NCBI GenBank assembly: GCA_037127255.1
Contig: JBANSL010000020.1
Coordinates: forward strand, 56,643,098-56,707,097
Reading direction: 5' to 3'
DNA: 64,000 bases
Source of the DNA: Persicaria tinctoria
Taxonomy: Eukaryota > Streptophyta > Magnoliopsida > Caryophyllales > Polygonaceae
The notes beneath the pieces were generated by a model. It saw nothing but the letters and a program-made list of their open reading frames with translations, was not told the origin of the DNA and searched no databases. Shown here one piece after another: positions 51,151-63,715 of the stretch. The translations under genes and the position numbers were made by a program. How positions within the stretch are numbered: the first letter of the stretch is position 1; every line of letters begins with the position of its first letter.

Positions 51151-51393
51151 TGTTATGTCCCTGGTATTAGGGGTTTAAGGTATAAATACTCTTAGATGTT
51201 GTAATTGGGATTTTATCCAAGTAATAATCAAATCTTTTACCCTTACTCTCTCATAATCTCTATCTCTCTCTTAATCCCTCTCGGTCTATCTCTCTCTCTC
51301 TTCTTCCTCTTTCTGCCCTTCATCTTCTTCTTCCCTCTCAATCTCCATGAAAGCTTTAAGGCTTTCCTTCTATCCGACCCTAGGGTCATAACA
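51151..51393 (+). mobile_element. Probable solo LTR
   Basis: 243 bp starting TGTTATGTCC and ending GTCATAACA, with matching inverted ends TGTTATG/CATAACA, a TATA-like GGTATAAATACTC near 51178, and flanks CATAT and CATAC that fit a 5-bp target duplication with one change. There is no internal region nearby, so it is a solo LTR by recombination. The CT-rich interior is typical of an LTR leader. Confidence 0.7.
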
Positions 51394-52608
51394 CATACAA
51401 AATCGTGAAACTTGTGCATGATATTCTTGATATTAGATACTCCGTATTTTTTCTCTTATTTATATTAATTTTACATAAATTATATTATAATTTAATTTAA
51501 ATAAATATACAGCACAATGGTTTTATAAGGTGTATTTAAATTATTAAATAAGTTTAATTATTTATGCTATTTTTTATACTTTATCAATCTTAAAGCCTTG
51601 TGATGTGAACGAAAAATATAAAATTTCTTAAATAGGGGGCAAAATTTTCACAATTGATAAGAATTTGTTATTTGTCATGACGTAGTACGTCAAGTTTTGC
51701 GTCTGTTAAGGGAAAAGTCATAAGCTGCATTGTAATTTGTTCACATATACATCAAAGTGACATCTAAGATGAGGAAACATTTAAAGGCAGTTTTTGGATG
51801 CATCTGTTATGTATAACAATCAAAACCTTGCAGCTATTCTTAGGTCAGAAAGATAACAGATGGTGCAACTACAAGGAAGCAAACAGCAACAATACCGTAA
51901 TGGATAAATTAGCTTACGTTTATGGACCACCATAGATGCTCAAGTGTGAATGTGTTCAAAAAATGTTGATAAAGATGTAAAAAATGGATAAAAATCAATC
52001 ACCCAGGTGTTACATTCAGACGTCGCTTCGAACGTTTCTCTCAATCTTTCAAGGTACTGTACAAGAATGGACAAGTGTAGTGACAGTACCTCAAGTATTT
52101 ACTTTCCAAAGGCGACAATAACTCCATTACCATCACAAGATTCGAACTTCAGATCTCATGCCTAAGAGATTGACATGATTTTTAAATGGGCGAATAGGGC
52201 AATTAAATCGACCATGATTTATAGGGTTTTCCTACCACAAAGTATTCAGATGGTACTGTCCGGTAATTGGATCACAATTTCAGTCCAATTATCAGCTTTT
52301 TACTGATTTCAGAATCAAATGGAATCACTCAGGGGAATGGTAAGTGAAGCAAAGACTTCATGGTAACTTAAAAATCTAAAGCAACCATGTAAACATTCGG
52401 CCTCCAAAATGAGAGTAATAGTTTTACCCCAAAATATCTGTCAAAATTTAATGTATGCCAAAACAAAACTGCTAGTTAAAACTTAAAAGTGAACAGAGGC
52501 AGTCATACCAATATTATGCGCAAATAGTCTGCAAAGAGGTCATATGAACTCCCATCGCAACAAAAGACAACTTTCATATTAAAGATATAACTTGAGCTGA
52601 CAGCCATT
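51394..52608. other. 3' flank of RPL34 and intergenic spacer
   Basis: No supported gene. The part nearest 52600 is the 3' untranslated region of RPL34. Confidence 0.5.
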
Positions 52609-54480
<1,872 letters not shown>

Positions 54481-55542
54481 GAGCACTTTTAACGGGGGGA
54501 CTGTAGGGATGCTAAACTGGAAAAAAAAAAAATTGTGGGGGAAGGCTGACGGATGCTTATGGGATACCAAAATGGTATCGCTGATATAGGGTGTAATAAA
54601 GAGGGTGTCAGATTCATTTTATTTTTTTCGGAAATTAAATAATTAAAACGACGTCATTTAAGTGCGGAAGAAGGCAAAACACAGCGTTTGGAGGAAGGGG
54701 GGCTGGCGCAGATGGGCAGGGCACGTGTCGCCACACCACAGGTTGCTGGGATAGACGGCTGCGATTGCAAGGAACGGACGGTCCAGATTGCATCTGGCCG
54801 ATTTTAATTAAATTCATATAATACTAATTTCGGTATGTAAAATGTAAAAAAAAATAATTAAAAATTACCATAATACTACATTCATTTTTCTCTACACATA
54901 GACATCAAATTTGAATATGTTTCGACGTAATATGAAAAAAAAGATTTATTTTGATATAATTATATTGTAATTTTGCTCCGTAAATTGGATCTTGGTCATT
55001 CGGTGTCCGAATGCTTATTATTATACCTTTCCGGATAGGGAATCGCGTCACGAACAAAACTCACAGCTTTGCAATGACCTACGGGCTTTTTAAGCCATTT
55101 GAGGTCGTTTCAGGGTTCAAATTAGGGTTTTACTGTGTTCAAAACTTTCTAACAATTTTCGAAACTTCATACCGAGTCCAGTTATTTTTTTTTGTTCGTA
55201 ACACACTTCATTGAATGTTTGGAGGATGTAAAAATGAGGTCAACTCATTTGTGACATTGGTATAAATGATCTGTATAGATGAAGTGTGTTGTCCCGTCAA
55301 ATGCAGATTTATTGAGTTGTCCCATCAAATGCAGATTTATTGATCTGTATAGTTGAAGTGTGTTGTCCCGTCAAATGTTTGAAGGATGTAAAAATGTGGT
55401 CAAGTCTGATTTTGGCTATAAAACCTTATCATCACAACCATTTCAAAACACACCAACTCCACCAACTCTTCTTCATCTTCTTTTCATTAAGGATCCATCT
55501 CAAAATCAAGCTGATAATTTCTTTTTTTCTGGCTTGAGCAAT

Positions 55543-56603
55543 ATGTCCCTTTCTTCAGAATATGAGCTAGGCTATTACGAGCAATTGCTTTCTTCAAACC
55601 CACAAAACCTTACCCCAGACACTGATGGAAGTGAAAATTCACAACAATCCCAACCTATCCCAACTTATAGCACGCAACAAGGTGTCGGTTCTAGTTCTCG
55701 AGGTCGAGGTCGTCTCAGTGCTCGTGGGCGAGGTCGTGCCGGGGCTCGTGGTTCAGGCCGTGGTGAAGTCGGAGAAGGTGCTGATGTAATTCGTTCTTCT
55801 CGCTCCACTTGGAGTGTGGAAGACGATAATCTTCTCGTTAGCGCTTGGATAAACATCTCGACCGACGCGGTCATCAACATCGATCAAGATGCAAATGCAT
55901 TTTGGGATAGAATTGGAGCCTTTTATGAGAAGTATAGGAAACCACACCAAGTGGAAAGAGATGGAAAGAAATGTAAAGCTCACTGGCAAAAAATCAATTC
56001 GAATGTAGCTAAGTTTGTTGGTTGTTTTCAGGAGGCAAGTCGAATGAGAGCATCTGGCGAGGCGGACAAGGATGTCATTACGAGGGCACATGAGCTTTAT
56101 GCTTCAAGGACTGATGGAAAGCGATTCAAAGAGGAGCATGCATGGGTACTACTGCGTGATGAGCCGAATTGGAGTGTTGATTATTTAGATAAATCAACCG
56201 TTGCAATGCAAGTAGTGGGAGTTCAAAGAGATCTCGAACAACTGGTGGAGAGGATACCCCTGGTTCAGATACTCCCACGAGTGTCTTTACTGTCAACCCA
56301 ATTCAGCGTCCAATGGGCATCAAGAAATCCAAGAGAAAAGGAAAAGAAGTCATGTCATCCAATCAAGCTGCATAGAGAGAGGTTGTTGTCGAACAGGTAA
56401 AGGAAGAAGCCGAAAAGTTCAAACAAATGTATGAGTTGCAGATGGCGAAGGAGGTTCGCAAGAGGGAGAAGGCGCAAGGGTACACGCAAGTCAAGAAGAT
56501 TGACTTGCTTAGTCAACTCATGGCAACTCCAAATCTTCCACCGGAAGGTGAGAATCTCAAAATGAATTTATTCAAGGAGCTTGCGGAGGATTCTTTCCCA
56601 TGA
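55543..56603 (+). pseudogene. Harbinger ORF1, Myb/SANT-like DNA-binding protein, frameshifted
   Basis: The partner protein of the Harbinger transposase, thought to help with DNA binding and nuclear import. Starting at ATG 55543: a Gln/Ser-rich leader, an Arg-Gly repeat patch (SRGRGRLSARGRGRAGARGS), then a trihelix/SANT-like domain (WSVEDDNLLVSAWINISTDA, FWDRIGAFYEKY, CKAHWQKINSNVAKFVGCF). This resembles the plant proteins often labelled NAM-associated or GST-T3-like. The frame as read stops at 56400 after an unrelated-looking tail. From about 56235 another frame carries the expected continuation (GIKKSKRKGKEV, then EEAEKFKQMYELQMAKEV to DSFP at 56600), with a TAG near 56370. So the gene has at least one frameshift and one stop and is probably inactive. 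Confidence 0.85.
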
Positions 56604-56631
56604 GAGATCAAAGCTTAAGTTCATTTGTGTT

Positions 56632-57005
56632 TATGCATGTTTTCTTAATGTAATGCATGTTTCCTTAATGTAATGCATGTTTCTTTAATGTAATGCATGT
56701 GACCTTCATGTAATGGAAGTTATCTTTATTTAAAATGTTGTGTCATTTTTAAATTTTGAATCTCCATGTGATAGAGAGTTGTCGGTTTGTGATAGAGCCT
56801 TGTTTACTCAATGTCAGTCTTCGAGATTCCAAATTCTGAAATTGCATGTGATAGAGAGTTGTCGGGTTGTGGTAGAGCCTTGTCCACTCAATGTCAGTCT
56901 TCGAGATTCCAAATTATGAAATTGCATGTGATAGAGAGTTGTCGGTTTGTGGTAGAGCCTTGTCTACTCTATTTCAGTCTTCGAGATTCTAAATTCTGAA
57001 AATTG
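56632..57005 (+). repeat. Two tandem repeat blocks between the Harbinger genes
   Basis: 56632-56720 holds about four copies of a 20-bp unit TAATGCATGTTTCCTTAATG. 56765-57005 holds three copies of an 80-bp unit beginning CATGTGATAGAGAGTTGTCG, at 56765, 56845 and 56925. They lie between ORF1 and the transposase start. Confidence 0.9.
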
Positions 57006-57100
57006 CATGTGCCTTCTAAATTTCTATATAAATGAACATTGCATACTTTGAAGATAATCACACCACATCCAGAACTCATCCCTTCCAAAAGCACCAACAA

Positions 57101-58334
57101 ATGGCTAGCCCCGATTCAGATTCTTCAAACACCAACCCTTTCATTTCTAGCAGTAGTTCTGACGGAGATGGTGAGCTTCAAGCTTGCTTTGAAGCATGGA
57201 AAGCTGCTACTGTTCGAGTTCAAGAAACTTTTCAACAACCTGAAAGTTCAAGAACGAGACATCGCCGCACCCACATTGAAAGAGGGAGGGAGAGAGGCTT
57301 CGCTCAATTGTCAAGCGATTACTTCTCGGAGGTGTCAACCTACCCAGATGAGGTCTTCCGACGGAGGTTCAGGATGAGTAAGGGAGTTTTCAACCGCATC
57401 GTTCAACGTTTTGAATCGGAGATGGTGTACTTCCAGCAACGACCGGATTGCACTGGACGGATGGGCATTTCTGCATTGCAGAAAATCACAAGTGCAATTC
57501 GCATTATGGCATATGGCCTTGCTGCTGATGCTTGTGATGAATACCTTCATATATCAGGGGCCACAACAAGATTGTGCTTGTCCCATTTTGTTGATGGAAT
57601 CATCAACTATTTTGGAGACGAGTACCTTCGACGACCAAATGCAGCAGACATCCAACGTCTGCTGAGCGTAGGAGAGTCTCGCGGTTTTCCAGGAATGTTG
57701 GGTAGCATTGATTGTATGCATTGGGCTTGGAAGAATTGCCCAACTGCATGGAAAGGTCAATTCGCGGGTGGATATCATGGCCATCCAACAATTATACTCG
57801 AGGTCGTTGCATCCTACGACCTATGGATATGGCATGCTTTCTTCGGAGTCCCAGGTACAAATAATGATTTTAACGTTCTTGATCGATCCCCTGTGTTTGA
57901 TGATATTTTACAAGGTACAACTCCGAATGTTAATTTCAATATCGGGGGGTCACGAGTACTCCATGGGGTACTATCTTACTGACGAGATCTACCCTGAATG
58001 GGCTACATTTGTCAAATCACCAAAGACTCCTCAAGGAACCAAAATGAAGTTGTTTGCTCAATATGTGGCTTCCGCCCGCAAAGATGTGGAAAGAGCATTT
58101 GGAGTGTTGCAAGCTCGTTTCGCAATAGTTCGCCATCCAGCATTATCTTGGGATCCAATTTTGGTCGGGAAGACAATGAGAGCATGCATCAGTTTGCACA
58201 ATATGATCGTGGAAGACGAGCGAGAAGATTATAGTCATCATGGATACGAGATTCCACAATTCGATGAAGGTATAAGCGATGAGGCTGCACCGATTGACGA
58301 CGATGCTTGGACGTTTTCGACCGAGCGGCACTAG
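57101..58334 (+). pseudogene. PIF/Harbinger DDE transposase (HARBI1-like), one frameshift
   Basis: Cut-and-paste nuclease of the element. Starts MASPDSDSSN at 57101. An N-terminal helix-turn-helix region (SKGVFNRIVQRFE; ISALQKITSAIRIMAYGLA) leads into the DDE_Tnp_4 core: first Asp at residue 204 (GSIDCMHWAWKNCPTAWKG), second Asp at residue 256 (GVPGTNNDFNVLDRSP), and Glu in ARKDVERAFGVLQARF at 58089. The frame breaks in a six-G run at 57944-57949: the upstream frame stops at 57982 and the downstream frame continues to TAG at 58334. Everything else is clean, so a single-base homopolymer change, or a sequencing error there, is the only visible lesion. Length over both parts is normal for plant Harbinger transposases. 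Confidence 0.9.
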
Positions 58335-58850
58335 ACTATGCAACAGTATATAAAGAAGAGGCATGAACTTCATGATAATGGTACGCACCGCCGACTTAGG
58401 GAAGACTTAAAGGAACATATTTGGCAAAAATTTGGATCCACACGTGGAGGCAATTAGATTTCGCAAATTTCGTATTATGTTTCGTACGTTGCAATTTAGT
58501 TTATGTATTTTAATCAATGAAGTTTTCTTTTTTTTTTAATGATAATGTAATTTCTTTTTTTTTAATCAATGAAGTTTTCTATTTTATTTTAAATCTAAAT
58601 TTAATATTTACATTTTAGTAATTAAATACTAATATAATATTATAATCATATTATAAACATGTTGGAAATAATTATTATAGAAGGGTATATTTGTAAATTG
58701 AATTGGTAAAAAAAGATGAATTGTGGGATGCTAGGGATGCTATTGTTAAACTGGAAAAAGTGAGAAAGGGATGCTATGCTGATGTGGCGGAGAGAGATGA
58801 ATAAAAAGTAGTAATTTTAGAATCTTGAATAGTAACTGATAAATATGGCC

Positions 58851-59079
58851 TAAGGAACTCTTAAACACCCTACAAAAGAGAGAAATTGGGGACCACATCA
58901 AAAAAAAAAGTTGAAAGAAGAGTGAAGAGATAAAAGATAAAAAGGGAGTTAAGAAACTCTTATGGGTTCTAGGGATGTGAGTGAAAATGTATAATATGTT
59001 GTTTATTGAATAGTAAAGAGAGAGAAAGATAAAAAGTGGAGTTAAGAAACCCAAATGGGTTCGAGGGATGCGGATGCTC
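58851..59079. repeat. Short tract with duplicated GAGTTAAGAAAC units
   Basis: Two related units, AAAAAGGGAGTTAAGAAACT and AAAAAGTGGAGTTAAGAAAC, each followed by a GGGTTCTAGGGATG-type tail, lie near 58937 and 59032. The tract is bounded by TAA on both sides and ends GGATGCGGATGCTC, like a Tourist MITE end. It may be a separate Tourist MITE or the displaced end of the Harbinger element. Confidence 0.5.
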
Positions 59080-59082
59080 TAA

Positions 59083-59919
59083 GGCCATGTTTATCGGTCA
59101 AATACTGTACACGGATACTAGCTCTTATATTATTAAAATATTGGAATAGTTGAGTGAGGGATACTTGAGCAATACTATCCCAGCATCGATACTTGAAAAT
59201 TTAAGTGGGCCTGTGTCAGAGCAAGTTGGTTCATAAATTTCTTCCTTCCGGAATTTCTACATGAAAACGGCACCGTATTGTAATTGATTTGGACAAAATG
59301 TGGTGTTTGGAGGCCAAACTCACCTGCTGGAGCCCTGACACAAATGGGCACATGGCAACCTCTAATTTGCTTGCAGATTCTTTTTATGGATGGATGACAC
59401 GCCGCCGACAATAAACGGTGGAGATTAAATCTGGGTGGTTGTGTTTTATTTATTTAAAATAAAAATTTCGTTATTGAAAATATAAAATAAAAAAATTACC
59501 ATAATACTAGATTCATTTTTCTTTACACATAGACATCAATTTCGAGTATGTATAGTCATATTATGTAAAATAATATCGAAAAAAATAATTTTAATTATTT
59601 TTAAATAGTAAGAATAAATAATTTAATATTTTTAAGTTTTTAATAATATTTAAAATTAACATTATAAAAAATATTCATTTAATAATAATATTTTCATAAT
59701 AAAAAATGAATATAATAATATAATCGATAATGTAAATAATTATTGGAGAGGGGTATATTTGTAAATTGAATTGGTAGTAAATGATGGGTTTTGGGATGCT
59801 AGAGATACTATTGATAAAGTTGGAAAAATGTGAATGAGATGCTAGGATGATGTGGCGGAAAGAGAAGAATAAAATATTAGTATTTCTAGTATCTCTAGCA
59901 TCCCTTGATAAACATGGCC
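59083..59919. mobile_element. Tourist-like MITE derived from the neighbouring Harbinger family
   Basis: Perfect inverted ends GGCCATGTTTATC and GATAAACATGGCC with TAA on both sides (59080-59082 and 59920-59922). Internal parts match the neighbouring element: TTACCATAATACTAGATTCA and the following bases match 54868-54920, and the stretch before the right end (GATGATGTGGCGGAAAGAGA) matches 58780-58800. 837 bp, no gene. Confidence 0.92.
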
Positions 59920-59922
59920 TAA

Positions 59923-61414
59923 GATTTTCAATTTTTCGCTATGGATGCCACATGGAATGAAGCAAAATCTCTCCTAGCTAACGGTGTGTATAAGAACGAG
60001 TTTATAATCTAGTTAAAGTTGAAGAAATGAGTTAAATTAATTTTTATCTTTGAATTTTAAAAGTAATTGTAATTGTGTTTTTCTCGAGAATATAATTGTT
60101 CGATAGGACCCAATACGGTCGTGTAATAATTGTTAGATTTCACGATTCTACTATTGGGTTCTATCAAACGGAATTTATCCACCCCTTATACTTATAATTT
60201 TAGAAGCAATGTCTTTGTAAAAAATTGAGTCACGTGTCAAACTTTGAGCAATCTAAGAAACCACTTTCTTTCTTCCTCAACCACGTTCTTTCAACCGCTC
60301 ACAAATCCCCTTCACTCTCTCATCTGAAACCACTTTCTTTCCTCTCTTCTTCATTCCTCAATTTTCTCAAATCCCAGTTTTCTCACGGCTACCAAGGTCG
60401 TTGTTGCCCACATCGGCGAGATGAGGAGAGGACGCAGCCACCGGGATGAGGAGAGGATGATGGCGATGCGCGAGCTCACCGCGGAGGTAGCCTTGACAGG
60501 TCCTCCTCGTGATCTCGATTCATTTGCCAGATCGAGAACGGTTCACCCCATGATAGGTTCTCTCCTCTCCTCTCGATCTCCGATGCTCCAGGTAACGAAA
60601 CCTTTCTCGCTTTTATTGATGCTTAGGGTCTTTTGCGGATTTCGGTCGTTTTAGGTTTTCTTTTCCCCAATTCGTTGATGTTATTTGGATTGTCATCGTC
60701 TCTAATTTTTACGGGTTTATGGATTTGTTGTTTGTTCTGTCAATTTTACCTTTCATCTTTTATGTAATTTGCTCTTATGTCTTTGTTTGACTCACAAATT
60801 TATGGAGAGAACATGCGAAAATAGGTTTTGTAATTGTTGTGAGCGGAGGTTTAACTAGATTTTGTTTTTATTTGTATTCTCTAGATTTCCAATTGTAATA
60901 GTTGCTGGCGAAATTTATGTTCTCTAGGTCAAAGTTAAACATATTTCAAGAACAACAAAAGCAAAAAGATTGCAGCACAAGCTTAAACTGAGAAGAGAAC
61001 ACAAGGAAGCTCACTGTTTTTTTATTCTGGGTGTAAAATTTTAATTTGCAGGTCATGTTCAGCACTGATGGTTATGCATTTCCTGAAGCACTAATTCTAC
61101 TTATGGTAATTCGTATCTACTGAAATAGAATTGATAAAGGAATCATTTTACAAATGTAATTGCTCCTTTATTTTACAAATGGCATTTTCTGAATCATTCT
61201 ACACATGTCATTACCACTTATTTTATTCCATATGAATTAAAAGAATTGAACATGCATTTTTTTAATCCTTGGATGAAGTGACTGCAATTTAACATCCATC
61301 ATTGTCAAGTATGAAAAGAATTTTACAGTATTGCCATATCTACTGAAATAGAACTAATAAAATCTTTCTTTCACCCCAATGGGCATCCTAATTACCTAGG
61401 ATTGATTTCTGTAG
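59923..61414 (+). other. Spacer with leader-like and exon-like sequence
   Basis: 60230-60420 is CT-rich like a plant 5' leader. An ATG at 60421 opens a frame (MRRGRSHRDEER and onward) up to a donor-like CTCCAG/GTAACG at 60591. A second exon-like piece, bounded by CAG and GTAATT, lies at about 61054-61105 (VMFSTDGYAFPEALILLM). I do not recognise either. They may be the 5' part of the fragments to the right. Confidence 0.35.
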
Positions 61415-61587
61415 GACACAACTTCATGAGTTTACCATCTCACTTAGTCTTGAATCTTCATGACCTATTTCAAGTATTCGGATTTGGCCTAAAGCAGCTA
61501 GAGATTTACTTTCCATTTGCATTTGACCTTTTAAGTATCACTTGGTTGTTAGATGCTTGCCTCTTCCTAGAAGTATTACAATTAAAG
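61415..61587 (+). pseudogene. Exon fragment resembling F-box/LRR (At1g13570-like) proteins
   Basis: A TAG acceptor at 61412-61414 and a GTTAGT donor at 61588 frame an open 173-bp exon. It encodes MSLPSHLVLNLHDLFQVFGF, LKQLEIYFPFAFDLLSITWL and LDACLFLEVLQLK. The LLDACLFLEVLQLK phrase resembles the leucine-rich segment of plant F-box/FBD proteins, where such a phrase precedes the FBD part. No F-box is visible upstream. The assignment is weak and rests on one motif. Confidence 0.35.
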
Positions 61588-62686
61588 GTTAGTTGTTTTG
61601 TTTCAATTTTATATGTACCCTGATTTTATTTGTAAGATTTATTCTTGACTACTCTGTTTCTTTAAGAGTCCTCTACAACACTATATTAAGCATAATTCTA
61701 CACTATGAAGGGTTGCTTTCTCCTTAGGGGAAAAAACGTTCTCTTAATTTTCATTCTTAAGTAAAATACTGACTTTATGTTGCCTATGACAAACTTGGGG
61801 ATGGGATTAAGATTACACAAGAATGCAGTGGTCTCAAATGAGGGGATGCTCACTTTGTTTATTTAGACTTTATTTAGAGCAACATTCACTTGAAAGTTGA
61901 AACCATACCTTTTTTTGAAGAGGGTTGAAACCACACCTTGTAAATCCCCAAATTTAGAAGAAAACAAGTTGGATAATTTGTTTCTTAATTACTTTCCCTA
62001 ACCTTTAATTTATGATGTGTCTAGGTTGAATCGTCCAATCTCATTCGTTACCATCTTCACCAGATTCAAGTTTAAAAATAATGCCTTTTATCTTGCCTGC
62101 ATATTATTTATTAATTTCGTTCAAATTTTCATTTTTTTGATTAATTGGCTTCTGAAATTTGTGGGATTGATGGCTGGAAACTTTTGTCGGTAGAAATTCG
62201 CGGTTGCAATTGTTTAAAGCCTTGATTCTACTATTGAGAAGCTCTATTGTTGTTTCTGAAAAAATCAATTTACATACTGAATTTGCAGATAGATTTTCTA
62301 GAGTTAAATATAGATATCCGTTTCTCCCTTTCAGGGTTAGATAATATCATTAGTATCATTATAGGGAAAGTTTGACCATGTAAGATTAAGTGTTGTAGAC
62401 TTGGAAATGGTGTAGTTGCTTTTGAGAACTACGTTACAACCATGCTGCTAATAATAGTTGTAAAACAAATAAACACAACTAACCAATCACCATTCATTCT
62501 TAGAAATTCAAATAAATGATCTATACCTTATAAACTAATTAAATGAATCCTAAGAATGTTTTATAACTATTATTTTTAATTAAAATTAATCATATCAACT
62601 TTCTTGAAATAGAACCATGTCATACAATTGTTTATCAAGATCAGTTGTGTTTTTTGTATTTATTAGCTTGGGAATATATGGTGCAG
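61588..62686. other. AT-rich spacer between gene fragments
   Basis: No supported exon. It ends at the acceptor TGGTGCAG of the kinase fragment. Confidence 0.5.
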
Positions 62687-62977
62687 CGTTACGAGGTTGT
62701 GGCCAGCAAGACCAAGATTTACTTTGTGTTGGAGTATGTGAAAGGCGACGAGCTTTTCAACAAGGTGGCCAAGGGGAGGCTCAAGGAAGATGCTGCTAAG
62801 AAATACTTCCAACAGCTGATAAACGTGGTTGATTACTGCTATAGTAGGGGCGTGTACCATCGGGATCTTATGCCGGAGAATCTTTTGCTTGATGAGAATG
62901 GTAACTTGAAAGTGTCGGACTTTGGCCTGAGCGCCCTGGCGGATTCCAAGCACCAATATATACAATCTTTTGCTTAG
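62687..62977 (+). pseudogene. CIPK-type protein kinase fragment with altered catalytic loop
   Basis: Follows a GTGCAG acceptor. It encodes kinase subdomains IV to VII of a CBL-interacting protein kinase: [60 protein letters not shown] and [10 protein letters not shown]. The P-loop and invariant Lys lobe upstream, and the activation segment, APE motif and NAF domain downstream, are missing; the frame ends with an unrelated YIQSFA and stop. The catalytic loop reads HRDLMPEN, where active kinases have Lys at the Met position. It therefore cannot be an active kinase; CIPKs normally act with CBL calcium sensors in ion and stress signalling. Confidence 0.85.
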
Positions 62978-63026
62978 ATGAAAGTGAATTTGAAGTGTTT
63001 TTATGCTGTGATGCAACAAAAAAATT

Positions 63027-63134
63027 GAAAAAGAAGAGGATGAGATAGAGTTGAAGAAGATTCAAGAAGAAGAAGAACGTGAAGCACGAGCGAGGCAAAT
63101 AAGGTTGGCAAAGCGAAAAATGGATCAGCGTTGA
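63027..63134 (+). pseudogene. Charged coiled-coil C-terminal fragment, origin unknown
   Basis: Thirty-five codons of open frame encode EKEEDEIELKKIQEEEEREA, RARQIRLAKRKMDQR and a stop. The heptad-like Glu/Lys pattern looks like the end of a real protein, but I do not recognise it. It lies between the kinase and GAPDH fragments on the same strand. Confidence 0.35.
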
Positions 63135-63190
63135 TAACATGGATGTTGTATCAGTTCAAGTTTATTTGCATGTGCAGCTAAATCATTTAC

Positions 63191-63715
63191 CACTCTACAC
63201 CAAGCAAAGATGCACCCATGTTTGTTATGGGTGTCAATGAGAAAGACTACAAGCCGTAACTCGACATCATCTCCAACGCTAGCTGCACCACTACTGGTAA
63301 TTTCATGCCCTCTTTTGAGTCTTTGTTATGCCAAAAATTCAGCTTATAGTTCATACTTTGTGTGTACAAAGTTTGATATGACACCCATGGACTGAGATTC
63401 TCAGCTTTAACACATGCCCTCTTTTGAGTCTTTGTTATGCCAAAAATTCAGCTTATAGTTCATACTTCGTGTGTACAAAGTTTGATATGACACCCATGGA
63501 CTGAGATTCTCAGCTTTATCACATGAGCTCATACCACCTTCAATTATAAGTATGAATATGGATAAGCAATGTTATATTCTTTGACACGGGTGTCTAATCC
63601 TGCAATTTGTAAAACAGCTACACAAAAGATGGTTGATGGACTATGAAACAAGGATTGGAGGGGTGGAATGGCTGCCTCCACCAACATTATCCCGAGCAGC
63701 ATCATGACTACAAAG
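63191..63715 (+). pseudogene. GAPC-like pseudogene: Cytosolic glyceraldehyde-3-phosphate dehydrogenase pseudogene fragment
   Basis: 63191-63296 encodes STPSKDAPMFVMGVNEKDYK, then an in-frame TAA (63257-63259), then LDIISNASCTTT with the catalytic Cys position. 63618-63715 encodes TQKMVDG, an in-frame TGA (63644-63646), then DWRGGMAASTNIIPSS. These are two neighbouring parts of plant GAPC, with the sequence that normally lies between them (NCLAPL onward) missing. The join is replaced by 320 bp containing a 109-bp tandem duplication. A GT after the first piece and an AG before the second look like intron borders, so this is not a simple processed copy. Both stops make it non-functional. Confidence 0.88.
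63304..63521 (+). repeat. 109-bp tandem duplication within the GAPDH pseudogene
   Basis: The unit begins CATGCCCTCTTTTGAGTC and ends TGAGATTCTCAGCTTTAACA; copies at 63304-63412 and 63413-63521 differ at about two bases, so the duplication is recent. Confidence 0.95.

Larger units (their letters stand above)
54481..58850 (+). mobile_element. PIF/Harbinger DNA transposon with both genes
   Basis: Contains the two-gene set of PIF/Harbinger elements: ORF1 (Myb/SANT-like) and the DDE transposase, in the same direction. The left limit is TAA followed by GAGCACTTTTAACGGGG. The right limit is best placed at GATAAATATGGCC followed by TAA (58851-58853), because a sister MITE ends in the same motif. A second candidate right end, GGATGCTC followed by TAA, lies at 59079. 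The two ends do not pair well, so part of an end may be lost or two elements may be nested. TAA is the expected 3-bp target. Confidence 0.8.

Noticed and set aside
51205..51408. 67-residue frame with hydrophobic Leu/Phe stretch
   Set aside because: Lies inside the solo LTR's CT-rich leader.
55665..55880. Minus-strand Arg/Pro-rich frame
   Set aside because: Antisense of the Arg-Gly repeat in Harbinger ORF1.
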